This document shows positions 51,477 through 58,066 of a DNA stretch of 58,066 nucleotides, in pieces. A program made the position numbers and the translations under genes. Positions within the stretch are counted from its first letter, which is position 1. Each line of letters opens with the position of its first letter. This stretch comes from Deltaproteobacteria bacterium. Lineage in GTDB: Bacteria; Myxococcota_A; Polyangia; Polyangiales; Sandaracinaceae. The notes below the pieces were generated by a model. The model made no database searches. It worked only from the letters and a program-made list of their open reading frames with translations, and was not told the DNA's origin. The stretch is taken from contig JAFLCL010000023.1 of NCBI GenBank assembly GCA_017303575.1, positions 1 to 58,066 of the forward strand, read 5' to 3'.

Positions 51477-51514
51477 AGAGGCCGTGCGGAGAACCCGCGC
51501 GGCCTCTTCGCTTT
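51477..51514 (+). terminator. rho-independent terminator
   Basis: Stem of 13 pairs, AGAGGCCGTGCGG with CCGCGCGGCCTCT (one G-U), loop of 5 nt, followed by TCGCTTT. It lies 23 bp after the lipoprotein stop and separates it from the next gene. Confidence 0.75.
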
Positions 51515-51530
51515 CCGTCGTCTGTTCCGA

Positions 51531-51545
51531 GACGGTGGCACCGTC
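51531..51545. promoter_or_regulatory. 15-bp palindrome GACGGTG-G-CACCGTC
   Basis: Perfect 7+1+7 palindrome between the terminator and a GGCTATGCT -10-like sequence (51547-51554), 25 bp before the ATG of the MopE-like gene. A candidate operator overlapping the promoter spacer. Confidence 0.4.
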
Positions 51546-51569
51546 GGCTATGCTCGTCGTCGGCTTCGC

Positions 51570-54053
51570 ATGACATCACGGCTCCCCAGTCGCTCGCTCG
51601 CGCTGATCCTCGCCTCGATGGCGCTCGCGATCGGCCTCGTCCTCCCAGGCTGCGGAGAGGCGACGTCGATCCTCGTGCGCGTGACGTCGAGCACGCTGAC
51701 GCCACCGACGGACGTCGACACGCTGGAGTTCACCATCCGCGGCGAGACCACGGGGCACGTGGAGAACCGCAGCTTCCCGCTGACCACCGAGTGGCCGCAC
51801 AGCCTCTCGATCCGGCCCGGGCCCACGGAGGCGAACCGCGTGACGATCACCGTGCGCGCGCTCCGCAGCGGTCGCGTGGTCGCCGAGACGATGGCGACGG
51901 AGTCGTTCGTTCGCGGACAGGACATCATCCTCGACCTCGTGCTCGGCGGTGGACCACCGCCGGACGCAGGACCTTCCGACGCGGGCGACGGCGGATCGCC
52001 CGACGCAGGCAGTGATGCAGGGCCGACGCCGATCGACGCGGGCACCGACGCGGGCATGGACGCGAGCCAGGACGCCAGCGCCGACGGGGGTCCGGGCGAT
52101 GGCGGGCGCGGCGACGCAGGCTGCCTGCGCACCACCGACTGCGACGACGGCGTCGCGTGCACCGTCGACGACTGCGCGGGCGGTGCGTGTACGAACGTCC
52201 CCGACGACACGTTCTGCGCGGACGGCACGACGTGCACGCTGCCCGACGGCTGCCCCGCCCGCTCCTGCGACACGGCCGAGGACTGCGACGACGGCCGCTT
52301 CTGCAACGGCGTCGAGACGTGCGGCGGCGACATGAGCTGCGGTGTTGGCACCGACCCCTGCGACGACGGCACGGACTGCACCGACGACACGTGCGACGAG
52401 GTCGCGGACACCTGCGGTCACACCACGCGCGACTTCGACGGCGATGGTGCGGGTGATGCGATGTGCCCGTCGATCGGCGGTGTGCCCGCGACGGACTGCG
52501 ACGATCGCCGCGCCGACGTGCTCCCCGGCGCACCCGACGTGTGCGACGGCCTCGACAACGACTGCACGGGCGGCTGCGACTCGCGATCGACCTGCTGCCG
52601 CGGGACGACCGACATGTGCGTGACGAGCTGCGGCACCACGGGCGAGCGCACCTGCGGCGCGACGTGTGGTTGGTCGATCTGCTCGCCCCCCGCGGAGACC
52701 TGCAACGGCGTGGACGACGACTGCAACGGCGCGTGCGACGACGGCTTCGCCTGCTGCGTGGGCAGCACCGGGACGTGCACCACCACGTGCGGATCGAGCG
52801 GCACGCGCACGTGTGGATCGAGCTGCACGTTCGGCACGTGCACCCCGCCGGCCGAGACGTGCAACGGTCGCGACGACGACTGCGACGGCACGTGCGACGA
52901 CGGCTTCGGCTGCTGCGCGGGCGTGGCCTCCACGTGCACGACCGTGTGCGGCAGCACCGGCACCCGCAGCTGCAGCGCGGCATGCGTGCCCGCGGCCGCG
53001 TGCACGCCGCCGGTCGAGACCTGCAACGATCGCGACGAGGACTGCGACACCGTCGTCGACGAGGGCTTCTCCTGCCGCAACGGCGCGATCCGCAGCTGCA
53101 CCACGACGTGCGGCTCGAGCGGCACCCAGCGCTGCGCGAGCTGCGAGTGGGAGGCCTGCGCGCCTCCTGCCGAGATCTGCTTCAACGGTGTCGACGACGA
53201 CTGCGATCTCATGGTCGACGATGGGTGCCCGACGTGCGGCACGTGCGCGGGCGCGACGCCGGTCACCGCACCGGGTGGCCGCTTCACCGTCACGACCAGC
53301 ACCTCGACGCACAACGGATCGTGCGGCGGCGCGGCGGGCGCCGAGGCCACGATGACGTTCTCCATCGGCTCGACGTCCGACGTGTTCATCACCACCCACC
53401 AGTCGCTGCTGGACACCGTGCTCTACGTGCGCCAGTGCGCGTGCACGGGAGGCCCCGAGATGGGCTGCAACGACGACGCGAACGGCGTGACCTCGAGCGC
53501 GCTCACCCTCAGCGATCTCGCGCCTGGCACCTACAACGTGTTCGTCGACAGCAAGGTCGCGATGAGTCAGTCGATCACGGTCGACGTCTACATCAACGCC
53601 GCGACGGGCCCCAACGATCGTTGTGGTGAGCCGTTCTCCATCGAGCCCGGCCTCACCAACCTCACCGGCACGACGTGCCCGTTCGGCCCCGACTACGACC
53701 TTGTCAACACGCCGGGGATGACCGGCTGTCCGTTCACCAACGGCGGAGACGGCGCGGAGGCGGTCGCATACTTCGTGGTGCCGACGGCGCGCACCATCAC
53801 GATGACGGGCTGCACCGGCACGCTCTACGACTCGGTGCTCTACATGCGCAACGTGTGCACCGATGCCAGCGCGCCCGCGCAGCTGAACTGCAACGACGAC
53901 AACTGCGGGACGGTCTCGGGCATGTGCGACTCGACCGTGGCGTCGGGCTTCTCGCAGTCGCTCTCGCCCGGCATCTACTACTTGTTCATCGACGGCTACA
54001 CGGACGCCGGCTGCGGCTGCGGCAACTTCAACCTCTCGTTCACCGGCCTCTGA
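51570..54053 (+). CDS. MopE-repeat Cys-rich surface lipoprotein
   Basis: 827 residues. Lipoprotein signal (ASMALAIGLVLPGC, Cys 28), a beta domain to about 130, then a DAG-rich linker (DAGSDAGPTPIDAGTDAG). Residues about 190-290 hold CxxxDCDDG modules; then come four to five MopE-type units with ETCNGVDDDCNGACDDGF, ETCNGRDDDCDGTCDDGF, ETCNDRDEDCDTVVDEGF and EICFNGVDDDCDLMVDDG, motifs linked with metal or copper binding. Two PPC-like beta sandwiches finish the protein (about 575-685 and 705-825), each with a LYVRQC/LYMRNVC and GCNDD/NCNDD core. Exposed at the cell surface. Confidence 0.88.
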   Translation: MTSRLPSRSLALILASMALAIGLVLPGCGEATSILVRVTSSTLTPPTDVDTLEFTIRGETTGHVENRSFPLTTEWPHSLSIRPGPTEANRVTITVRALRSGRVVAETMATESFVRGQDIILDLVLGGGPPPDAGPSDAGDGGSPDAGSDAGPTPIDAGTDAGMDASQDASADGGPGDGGRGDAGCLRTTDCDDGVACTVDDCAGGACTNVPDDTFCADGTTCTLPDGCPARSCDTAEDCDDGRFCNGVETCGGDMSCGVGTDPCDDGTDCTDDTCDEVADTCGHTTRDFDGDGAGDAMCPSIGGVPATDCDDRRADVLPGAPDVCDGLDNDCTGGCDSRSTCCRGTTDMCVTSCGTTGERTCGATCGWSICSPPAETCNGVDDDCNGACDDGFACCVGSTGTCTTTCGSSGTRTCGSSCTFGTCTPPAETCNGRDDDCDGTCDDGFGCCAGVASTCTTVCGSTGTRSCSAACVPAAACTPPVETCNDRDEDCDTVVDEGFSCRNGAIRSCTTTCGSSGTQRCASCEWEACAPPAEICFNGVDDDCDLMVDDGCPTCGTCAGATPVTAPGGRFTVTTSTSTHNGSCGGAAGAEATMTFSIGSTSDVFITTHQSLLDTVLYVRQCACTGGPEMGCNDDANGVTSSALTLSDLAPGTYNVFVDSKVAMSQSITVDVYINAATGPNDRCGEPFSIEPGLTNLTGTTCPFGPDYDLVNTPGMTGCPFTNGGDGAEAVAYFVVPTARTITMTGCTGTLYDSVLYMRNVCTDASAPAQLNCNDDNCGTVSGMCDSTVASGFSQSLSPGIYYLFIDGYTDAGCGCGNFNLSFTGL

Positions 54054-54059
54054 CGCTCC

Positions 54060-55397
54060 GCGACGTCCGCGTCGCGAGTCTTCGCGCAGCCCGGCCGACT
54101 CGCTGTGTGCGAGACGTCCGACGCAACGCGAGCATGCGGTGCCTCACGGGCGTCGACCTCGCGGTGCACCTCGGGGTCCGCGTCGAAGAGGACAGAGAGC
54201 GCAGACGCGAGCACGCGGTGCCTCACGGCTGCAGCCTCGCGGCGCGCACCTCCACGTCGCCGATCGCTTCGCGACATGAATGCACGTGAGCGAGGGTCGC
54301 GACGGGAGTTGCTGTTTCAGACTCTCGAGATCGAAGACGAACGAGGAGGCACGCGTCGCGAGTCTTGGTGCGCAGCGTGGCCGACTCGCGGGGTACGAGA
54401 CGTGAACGCAAGGGCGAGTGCCTCTCGGGCGTAGACCTCGCGGCGTACCGCGACGTCCGCGTCGAAGAGGAGAGAGGCGGACGCGAGCAGGCCGTGCCTC
54501 ACGGATGTCCCGTCGCGGCGCGTACCTCGACCTCTCGATCGATGTTCGACACGAATGCACGTGAGCGAGGGTCGCGACGGGAGTTGCTGTTTCTGACTCT
54601 CGAGATCGAGACGAACGAGGAGGCACGCGTCGCGAGTCTTCGCGCGCAGCGTGGCCGACTCGCGGTGTGCGAGACGTCGACGTGCGCAACGCGCGTGCGC
54701 TGTGCCTCTCGGGCGTAGACCTCGCGGTGCACCTCGGGGTCCGCGTCGGAGAGGACGAAGAAGGCAGACGCGAGCACGCCGTGCCTCACGGCTGCAGCCT
54801 CGCGGCGCGTACCTCCACGTCGCCGATCGCTTCGCGACATGAATGCACGTGAGCGAGGGTCGCGACGGGAGTCGGCCGTTTCAGACTCTCGAGATCGAAG
54901 ACGATCGCCGTCGCGGCGCGTTCCTCGACCTCTCGATCGATGTTCGACACGAATGCACGTGAGCGAGGGTCGCGACGGGAGTTGCTGTTTCTGACTCTCG
55001 AGATCGAAGACGAACGAGGAGGCACGCGTCGCGAGTCTTCGCGCGCAGCGTGGCCGACTCGCGGTGTGCGAGACGTCGACGTGCGCAACGCGAGTGCGCT
55101 GTGCCTCTCGGGCGTCGACCTCGCGGTGCACCTCGGGGTCCGCGTCGAAGAGGACAGAGAGCGCAGACGCGAGCACGCCGTGCCTCACGGCTGCGGCCTC
55201 GCGGCGCGTACCTCCACGGCGCCGATCGCTTCGCGACATGAATGCACGTGAGCGAGGGTCGCGACGGGAGTTGCTGTTTCAGACTCTCGAGATCGAAGAC
55301 GAACGAGGAGGCACGCGTCGCGAGTCTTCGCGCGCAGCGTGGCCGACTCGCGGTGTGCGAGACGCCGCTTTCAGACTCTCGAGATCGAAGACGAACG
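54060..55397. repeat. non-coding tandem repeat array, about 1.3 kb
   Basis: Units begin GTCGCGAGTC at 54071, 54355, 54629, 55028 and 55318, i.e. spacings of 284, 274, 399 and 290 bp. The 399-bp interval contains an extra partial copy (54841-54950). Sub-blocks recur in fixed order: GCCTCACGG, a variable block in two versions, GAATGCACGTGAGCGAGGGT (five copies, at 54278, 54553, 54841, 54951, 55239), and GACTCTCGAGATCGA (six copies). Unit lengths are not multiples of three, and the ORFs that cross it are unrelated to any known protein. It fills the gap between two convergent genes and ends in element fragment C. No gene is seen here. Confidence 0.85.
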
Positions 55398-55446
55398 CCC
55401 CCCGCCGCGGCCCGACTCGAGATCGAAGGGATTCGCTCTCTTTCAG
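55398..55446. repeat. dispersed structured element, fragment C
   Basis: CCCCCCGCC-GCGGCCCGACTCGA (55398-55420) matches copy A with one 3-bp deletion. It continues as GGGATTCGCTCTCTTTCAG, which corresponds to the right terminal repeat. The left half of the element is missing, replaced by the repeat array. As in copy A, the terminal CTGA supplies the TGA stop (55445-55443) of the neighbouring gene. Confidence 0.75.
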
Positions 55447-56348
55447 AACGTGACGAGTGGGAGGTTCACGTTGCCGAGCGTGCCGTCGGGCGAGCGCGGC
55501 TGAGACACCGCGACGCCGACGCCGACGCCGACGCCCGCGCCGACCACGACGACGCCGATCAGCGTCCAGAACCACCACTCGCCCGTGACGTCACCGCCGC
55601 CACCACGGGGTGTCTCTTCTTCTTCGAGCTCGGTGGGCGGCACCACCTGCGCGACGACGGGCGCGGCGGCCGCGACCTCGATCTGGAGCGGCTCGGTCGC
55701 GGAGCCCAACGTGCCGATGCTCGCGCCCGAGGGTGCGAGCGCCTCGACGTAGACCTCGAACGCCTGCACACCGGGGTCGGCGCCGAGCGGCAACGTCGTG
55801 CTCGCAGTCCCGTCCGTCTCCGGCTGGACGACGAGCGCCGTGAAGCGCGGCGTGCCTCGCAGGCGCACGCTCACGCGCAGCTCGTGGACACGATCGAGCC
55901 CCTCGCCGATGCGCAGCGAGACCAATGGCTCGCTGCGACCGAGGTAGGCCGCCGACGTCGTCTCGATCGAGACGCTGCTCGGCGTCGCAGCCTCACGCGC
56001 ACGAGCGAACGCACCCTGCACGACGGGGCTCGCGTCCGGATCCGAGAGGCGATGCCCCGGATCGCGCGTGTAGAGCGTGCTGAGCGAGCGCGTGGCGCGC
56101 GCCTCGTCGCGTCGGGCGAGGCTGACGATCGCGTCGATCTCGAGCGCTTGGTTGCGCTGCGTGGCGGTGAGGTCCGTGCGCTGGAGGTACGTGTCGACGG
56201 CAGCGGCCGCGCTGCGAAAGCCCGCGTGTCGCAGGTCCTCTCGGATCGCAGCGAGCTGCGCGTCGGCCGAGGCGTCCTGGGCCTGCGTGGCCGCGGGGAG
56301 CATCGAGAGCACGACCAAGACCAAGGCGAACCAGCGCCGCACGCACAT
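55443..56348 (-). CDS. periplasmic protein with C-terminal membrane helix
   Basis: 301 residues from ATG 56348. Signal peptide (WFALVLVVLSMLPAATQAQ). Residues 25-110 are helical and TPR-like (LRHAGFRSAAAAVDTYLQRT, LSTLYTRDPGHRLSDPD); the middle is a beta sandwich that resembles a PEGA/CarboxypepD-type domain (RVHELRVSVRLRGTPRFTAL). A transmembrane helix (FWTLIGVVVVGAGVGVGVGV) lies near the C-terminus. This layout is common in myxobacterial proteins beside kinases. TATCCT lies 7 nt before the ATG. Divergent from the kinase gene; stop provided by element fragment C. Confidence 0.7.
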   Translation of the reverse strand: MCVRRWFALVLVVLSMLPAATQAQDASADAQLAAIREDLRHAGFRSAAAAVDTYLQRTDLTATQRNQALEIDAIVSLARRDEARATRSLSTLYTRDPGHRLSDPDASPVVQGAFARAREAATPSSVSIETTSAAYLGRSEPLVSLRIGEGLDRVHELRVSVRLRGTPRFTALVVQPETDGTASTTLPLGADPGVQAFEVYVEALAPSGASIGTLGSATEPLQIEVAAAAPVVAQVVPPTELEEEETPRGGGGDVTGEWWFWTLIGVVVVGAGVGVGVGVAVSQPRSPDGTLGNVNLPLVTF

Positions 56349-56355
56349 GCTTTCG

Positions 56356-56361
56356 AGGATA
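56356..56361 (-). promoter_or_regulatory. -10-like TATCCT, 7 nt before a start codon
   Basis: On the minus strand TATCCT is followed by 7 nt and the ATG at 56348; no Shine-Dalgarno sequence. Predicted leaderless. Its mirror for the divergent kinase is 12 bp away. Confidence 0.5.
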
Positions 56362-56373
56362 TCCCAACCCTCG

Positions 56374-56379
56374 TATGCT
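56374..56379 (+). promoter_or_regulatory. -10-like TATGCT, 7 nt before GTG of kinase
   Basis: TATGCT is followed by 7 nt and the in-frame GTG at 56387. The in-frame ATG at 56375 lies inside the hexamer itself, so it could not be on the mRNA if this is the promoter. Confidence 0.45.
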
Positions 56380-56386
56380 TCCCACC

Positions 56387-58066
56387 GTGAGCTCGGCTCC
56401 CGACAAGCCGAAGGCCCCGACGACGAGCGGGGCCGATGGCGCAGCGCGACCGCGTGTGTTCCCAGCACCGAGCGGCGGCGTCACGCGTCCGCCACCGACT
56501 CGCTTGCCTGCCAGCGCGGGCAAGCTCGCGAATCGACCGATCCCCGAGCTCAGCGGCGTGGTGCAGGGCGCGCGTCGGCCCGACGAGCCTCAGGGCGCGC
56601 CGCCGACGCCGGGCCTGCCTTCGTTGCCGCGCCCCGACGAGGGCGGCCTGGCGAACCTCGACCTCGACGTGGACCTCGACGTCGACACCAGCGTCGCACC
56701 GTCGCCGATGGCCGATCGCTCGCTGCTCAAGCCCGCGATCCACGCCAACCAACTCCCCGCGATCTGCACCTACGGCCGCTACGAGATCCTCGGTCGCATC
56801 GCGTTCGGCGGCATGGCCGAGATCTTCCTCGGTCGCGAGAACCTCTCGGTCGGCGCGACGCGCATGCTCGTCATCAAGCGCATCCTGCCGCAGGTCGCGG
56901 ACGACGCGGCGTTCGTCGAGATGTTCCTCGACGAGGCGCGCCTCGCCATCCAGCTCGCGCACCCGAACATCTGCCACATCTACGAGTTCGGCGAGATCGA
57001 GGCCACGTACTTCATCGCGATGGAGTGGATCCACGGCGCCCCGCTCGGCAAGGTGATCCGCCGAGCGCGCGAGGGAAAGCACATCGCGCCCGAGCTCGTG
57101 GTGAAGATCCTCGTGCAGGTCGCCGAGGCGCTCGACTACGCCCACAACGCGCGTGACTCGACGGGCAGCCCGCTCAACATCGTCCACCGCGACGTCACGC
57201 CTCACAACATCATGGTGAGCTACAGCGGGCAGGTGAAGCTGCTCGACTTCGGCATCGCGAAGGCCAGCTCCGCGTCGACGAAGACCGAAGCCGGCGTGGT
57301 GAAGGGCAAGTTCGCGTACATGTCGCCCCAGCAGTGCCTGGGCCGCGACATCGACGCGCGCTCCGACGTGTTCGCGCTCGGCATCTGCCTCTACGAGGCG
57401 CTCACCGGTCGCTCGCTCTACCAGCGCGAGACCGACTACGAGACGATGAAGGCCGTCATCGAGGAGCCCGTGCCTTCGATCCGCAGCGTGCGGCCCGAGC
57501 TCCCGATGGAGCTCGACGCGATCGTGCAGCGCGCCCTCCAGAAGTCCGTCGACGAGCGATGGCAGAGCGCGGCGCAGATGCAGATCGCGCTCGAGGACTG
57601 GCTCGCCTCCACGGGTCGTGCGGTGTCGGCGGCGCGTGTCGCGCAGCTGATGACGGATCTCTTCCACGACGAGGTGCGGCGTGGACCGCTCGTCGACTCG
57701 ACGCCCTTCGGTCAGTCGTTCAAGCGCGTGCGCAACGAGCAGACCGCCGCAGCGACTCCCTCAGCCGCGCGCGCGCTCGTCGTCAGTCCGGGCGGTGGGC
57801 CCGTGCAGTACGCGCCGCTGAACGCTCCGACGCCCGCGCCGCTCGAGTCGCGCATGACCGATCCCGACGCCATCGCGCCGATGGGCATGGCGACCGAGGA
57901 GCGCGGAGGCTCTTCGTGGCTCGTGCGTGTCGCGATCGCGCTCGCGGCGGTGATGGTGCTCGCGGGAGTCGGTGGCGTGGCGTGGTACGCGGGCCGCAAC
58001 GGCTCCGACGCGGGCGCGAGCACGATCACCGTGACGCCGCTCGCGCCCACGACGAGCGATCCGACG
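56387..58066 (+). CDS. membrane-anchored Ser/Thr kinase, C-terminus beyond window
   Basis: At least 560 residues; no stop before the window end. An N-terminal Pro/Ala-rich segment of about 125 residues precedes a complete kinase domain: P-loop AFGGMAEIFLG, VIKRILP (ATP Lys), HRDVTPHNIM, DFGIAKA and FAYMSPQQC replacing APE. A transmembrane helix (VAIALAAVMVLAGVGGVAWY) follows near residue 520, and an extracytoplasmic part begins at the edge. GTG 56387 is preferred over ATG 56375, which lies within a -10-like hexamer. Divergent from a periplasmic TPR-like protein that may be a partner. Confidence 0.9.
   Translation, partial: MSSAPDKPKAPTTSGADGAARPRVFPAPSGGVTRPPPTRLPASAGKLANRPIPELSGVVQGARRPDEPQGAPPTPGLPSLPRPDEGGLANLDLDVDLDVDTSVAPSPMADRSLLKPAIHANQLPAICTYGRYEILGRIAFGGMAEIFLGRENLSVGATRMLVIKRILPQVADDAAFVEMFLDEARLAIQLAHPNICHIYEFGEIEATYFIAMEWIHGAPLGKVIRRAREGKHIAPELVVKILVQVAEALDYAHNARDSTGSPLNIVHRDVTPHNIMVSYSGQVKLLDFGIAKASSASTKTEAGVVKGKFAYMSPQQCLGRDIDARSDVFALGICLYEALTGRSLYQRETDYETMKAVIEEPVPSIRSVRPELPMELDAIVQRALQKSVDERWQSAAQMQIALEDWLASTGRAVSAARVAQLMTDLFHDEVRRGPLVDSTPFGQSFKRVRNEQTAAATPSAARALVVSPGGGPVQYAPLNAPTPAPLESRMTDPDAIAPMGMATEERGGSSWLVRVAIALAAVMVLAGVGGVAWYAGRNGSDAGASTITVTPLAPTTSDPT

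Noticed and set aside
51534..51550. TGGCAC upstream of the MopE-like gene as sigma-54 box
   Set aside because: No TTGC at the required spacing; it is part of the GACGGTG palindrome.
51576..53399. 607-codon open frame antisense to the MopE-like gene
   Set aside because: Ala/Arg/Val low-complexity shadow; the plus strand has a lipobox and ordered Cys repeats.
54499..55239. Minus-strand open frame of 246 codons across the repeat array
   Set aside because: It exists only because two array units are in phase by chance; neighbouring units break the frame, and the composition is not protein-like.
54060..55397. CRISPR array
   Set aside because: Units are near 280 bp with no short identical repeats separated by unique spacers, and no cas gene is present.

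Overview
The window is very GC-rich, almost wholly coding, and packed with short operons and start/stop overlaps. Lipoproteins with Asp/Ala/Gly-rich linkers, MopE-type Cys repeats, cytosolic and membrane Hanks kinases, an RCC1-like surface protein and a fused isobutyryl-CoA mutase all point to a large-genome predatory or soil member of the Myxococcota, most like the Sandaracinaceae/Polyangia. That placement is inferred from gene content. No rRNA, tRNA, CRISPR array, prophage or complete insertion sequence was seen.

Layout: 1-4.4 kb holds a truncated HEAT-repeat gene, queuosine genes queE-queD, a homocysteine methyltransferase and a Gly-rich protein. 4.5-12 kb holds an acyl-CoA dehydrogenase, an FHA/winged-helix protein, a CAP-domain protein, a TPR/double cyclic-nucleotide-binding protein, two coupled unknowns and a DUF4266/DUF3570 pair. 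12-19 kb holds icmF, a POT-family peptide transporter, a RibD-type deaminase, a secreted protein and a Nei-type glycosylase. 19-25.7 kb is a patch rich in molybdenum-cofactor functions: moaE, a moaB-moaC fusion, moaD and a nitrate-reductase-associated protein, mixed with a TAXI-type binding protein, a HiPIP and a J-protein. 25.9-42.5 kb holds a large lipoprotein, a full-length Lhr helicase, a quinone oxidoreductase/YebC pair, several lipoproteins, a TlpA thioredoxin, a TerB/DUF1285 pair, an aminotransferase coupled to an RCC1-like lipoprotein, and a thioesterase. 42.6-49 kb holds a DEAD-box RNA helicase, TesB, a VapBC-like toxin-antitoxin pair, a DUF2071 protein, a secreted protein and a FemAB/GNAT-like protein. 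49-58 kb holds a cytosolic Ser/Thr kinase, two lipoproteins sharing the same beta domain, a 1.3-kb non-coding repeat array, a membrane-anchored repeat-like protein and a second, truncated, membrane kinase.

Three patterns are not explained by ordinary genes. (1) A structured element of about 156-160 bp with 16-bp terminal inverted repeats occurs twice in full and once as a fragment. Each copy lies directly downstream of a gene in the same relative orientation, and two copies supply that gene's stop codon. (2) A 1.3-kb array of units of about 274-290 bp (with one 399-bp interval) lies between two convergent genes and ends in the fragment of that same element. (3) Many first genes of transcription units lack a Shine-Dalgarno sequence but have a TAnnnT hexamer 6-8 nt before the start codon, which suggests leaderless transcription; genes with a good Shine-Dalgarno do not show this arrangement.

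Translational coupling by ATGA or GTGA overlaps is frequent (9983/9980, 16922/16925, 19104/19107, 37324/37321, 40032/40035, 47799/47796), so several unknown genes can be assigned to operons with their partners.
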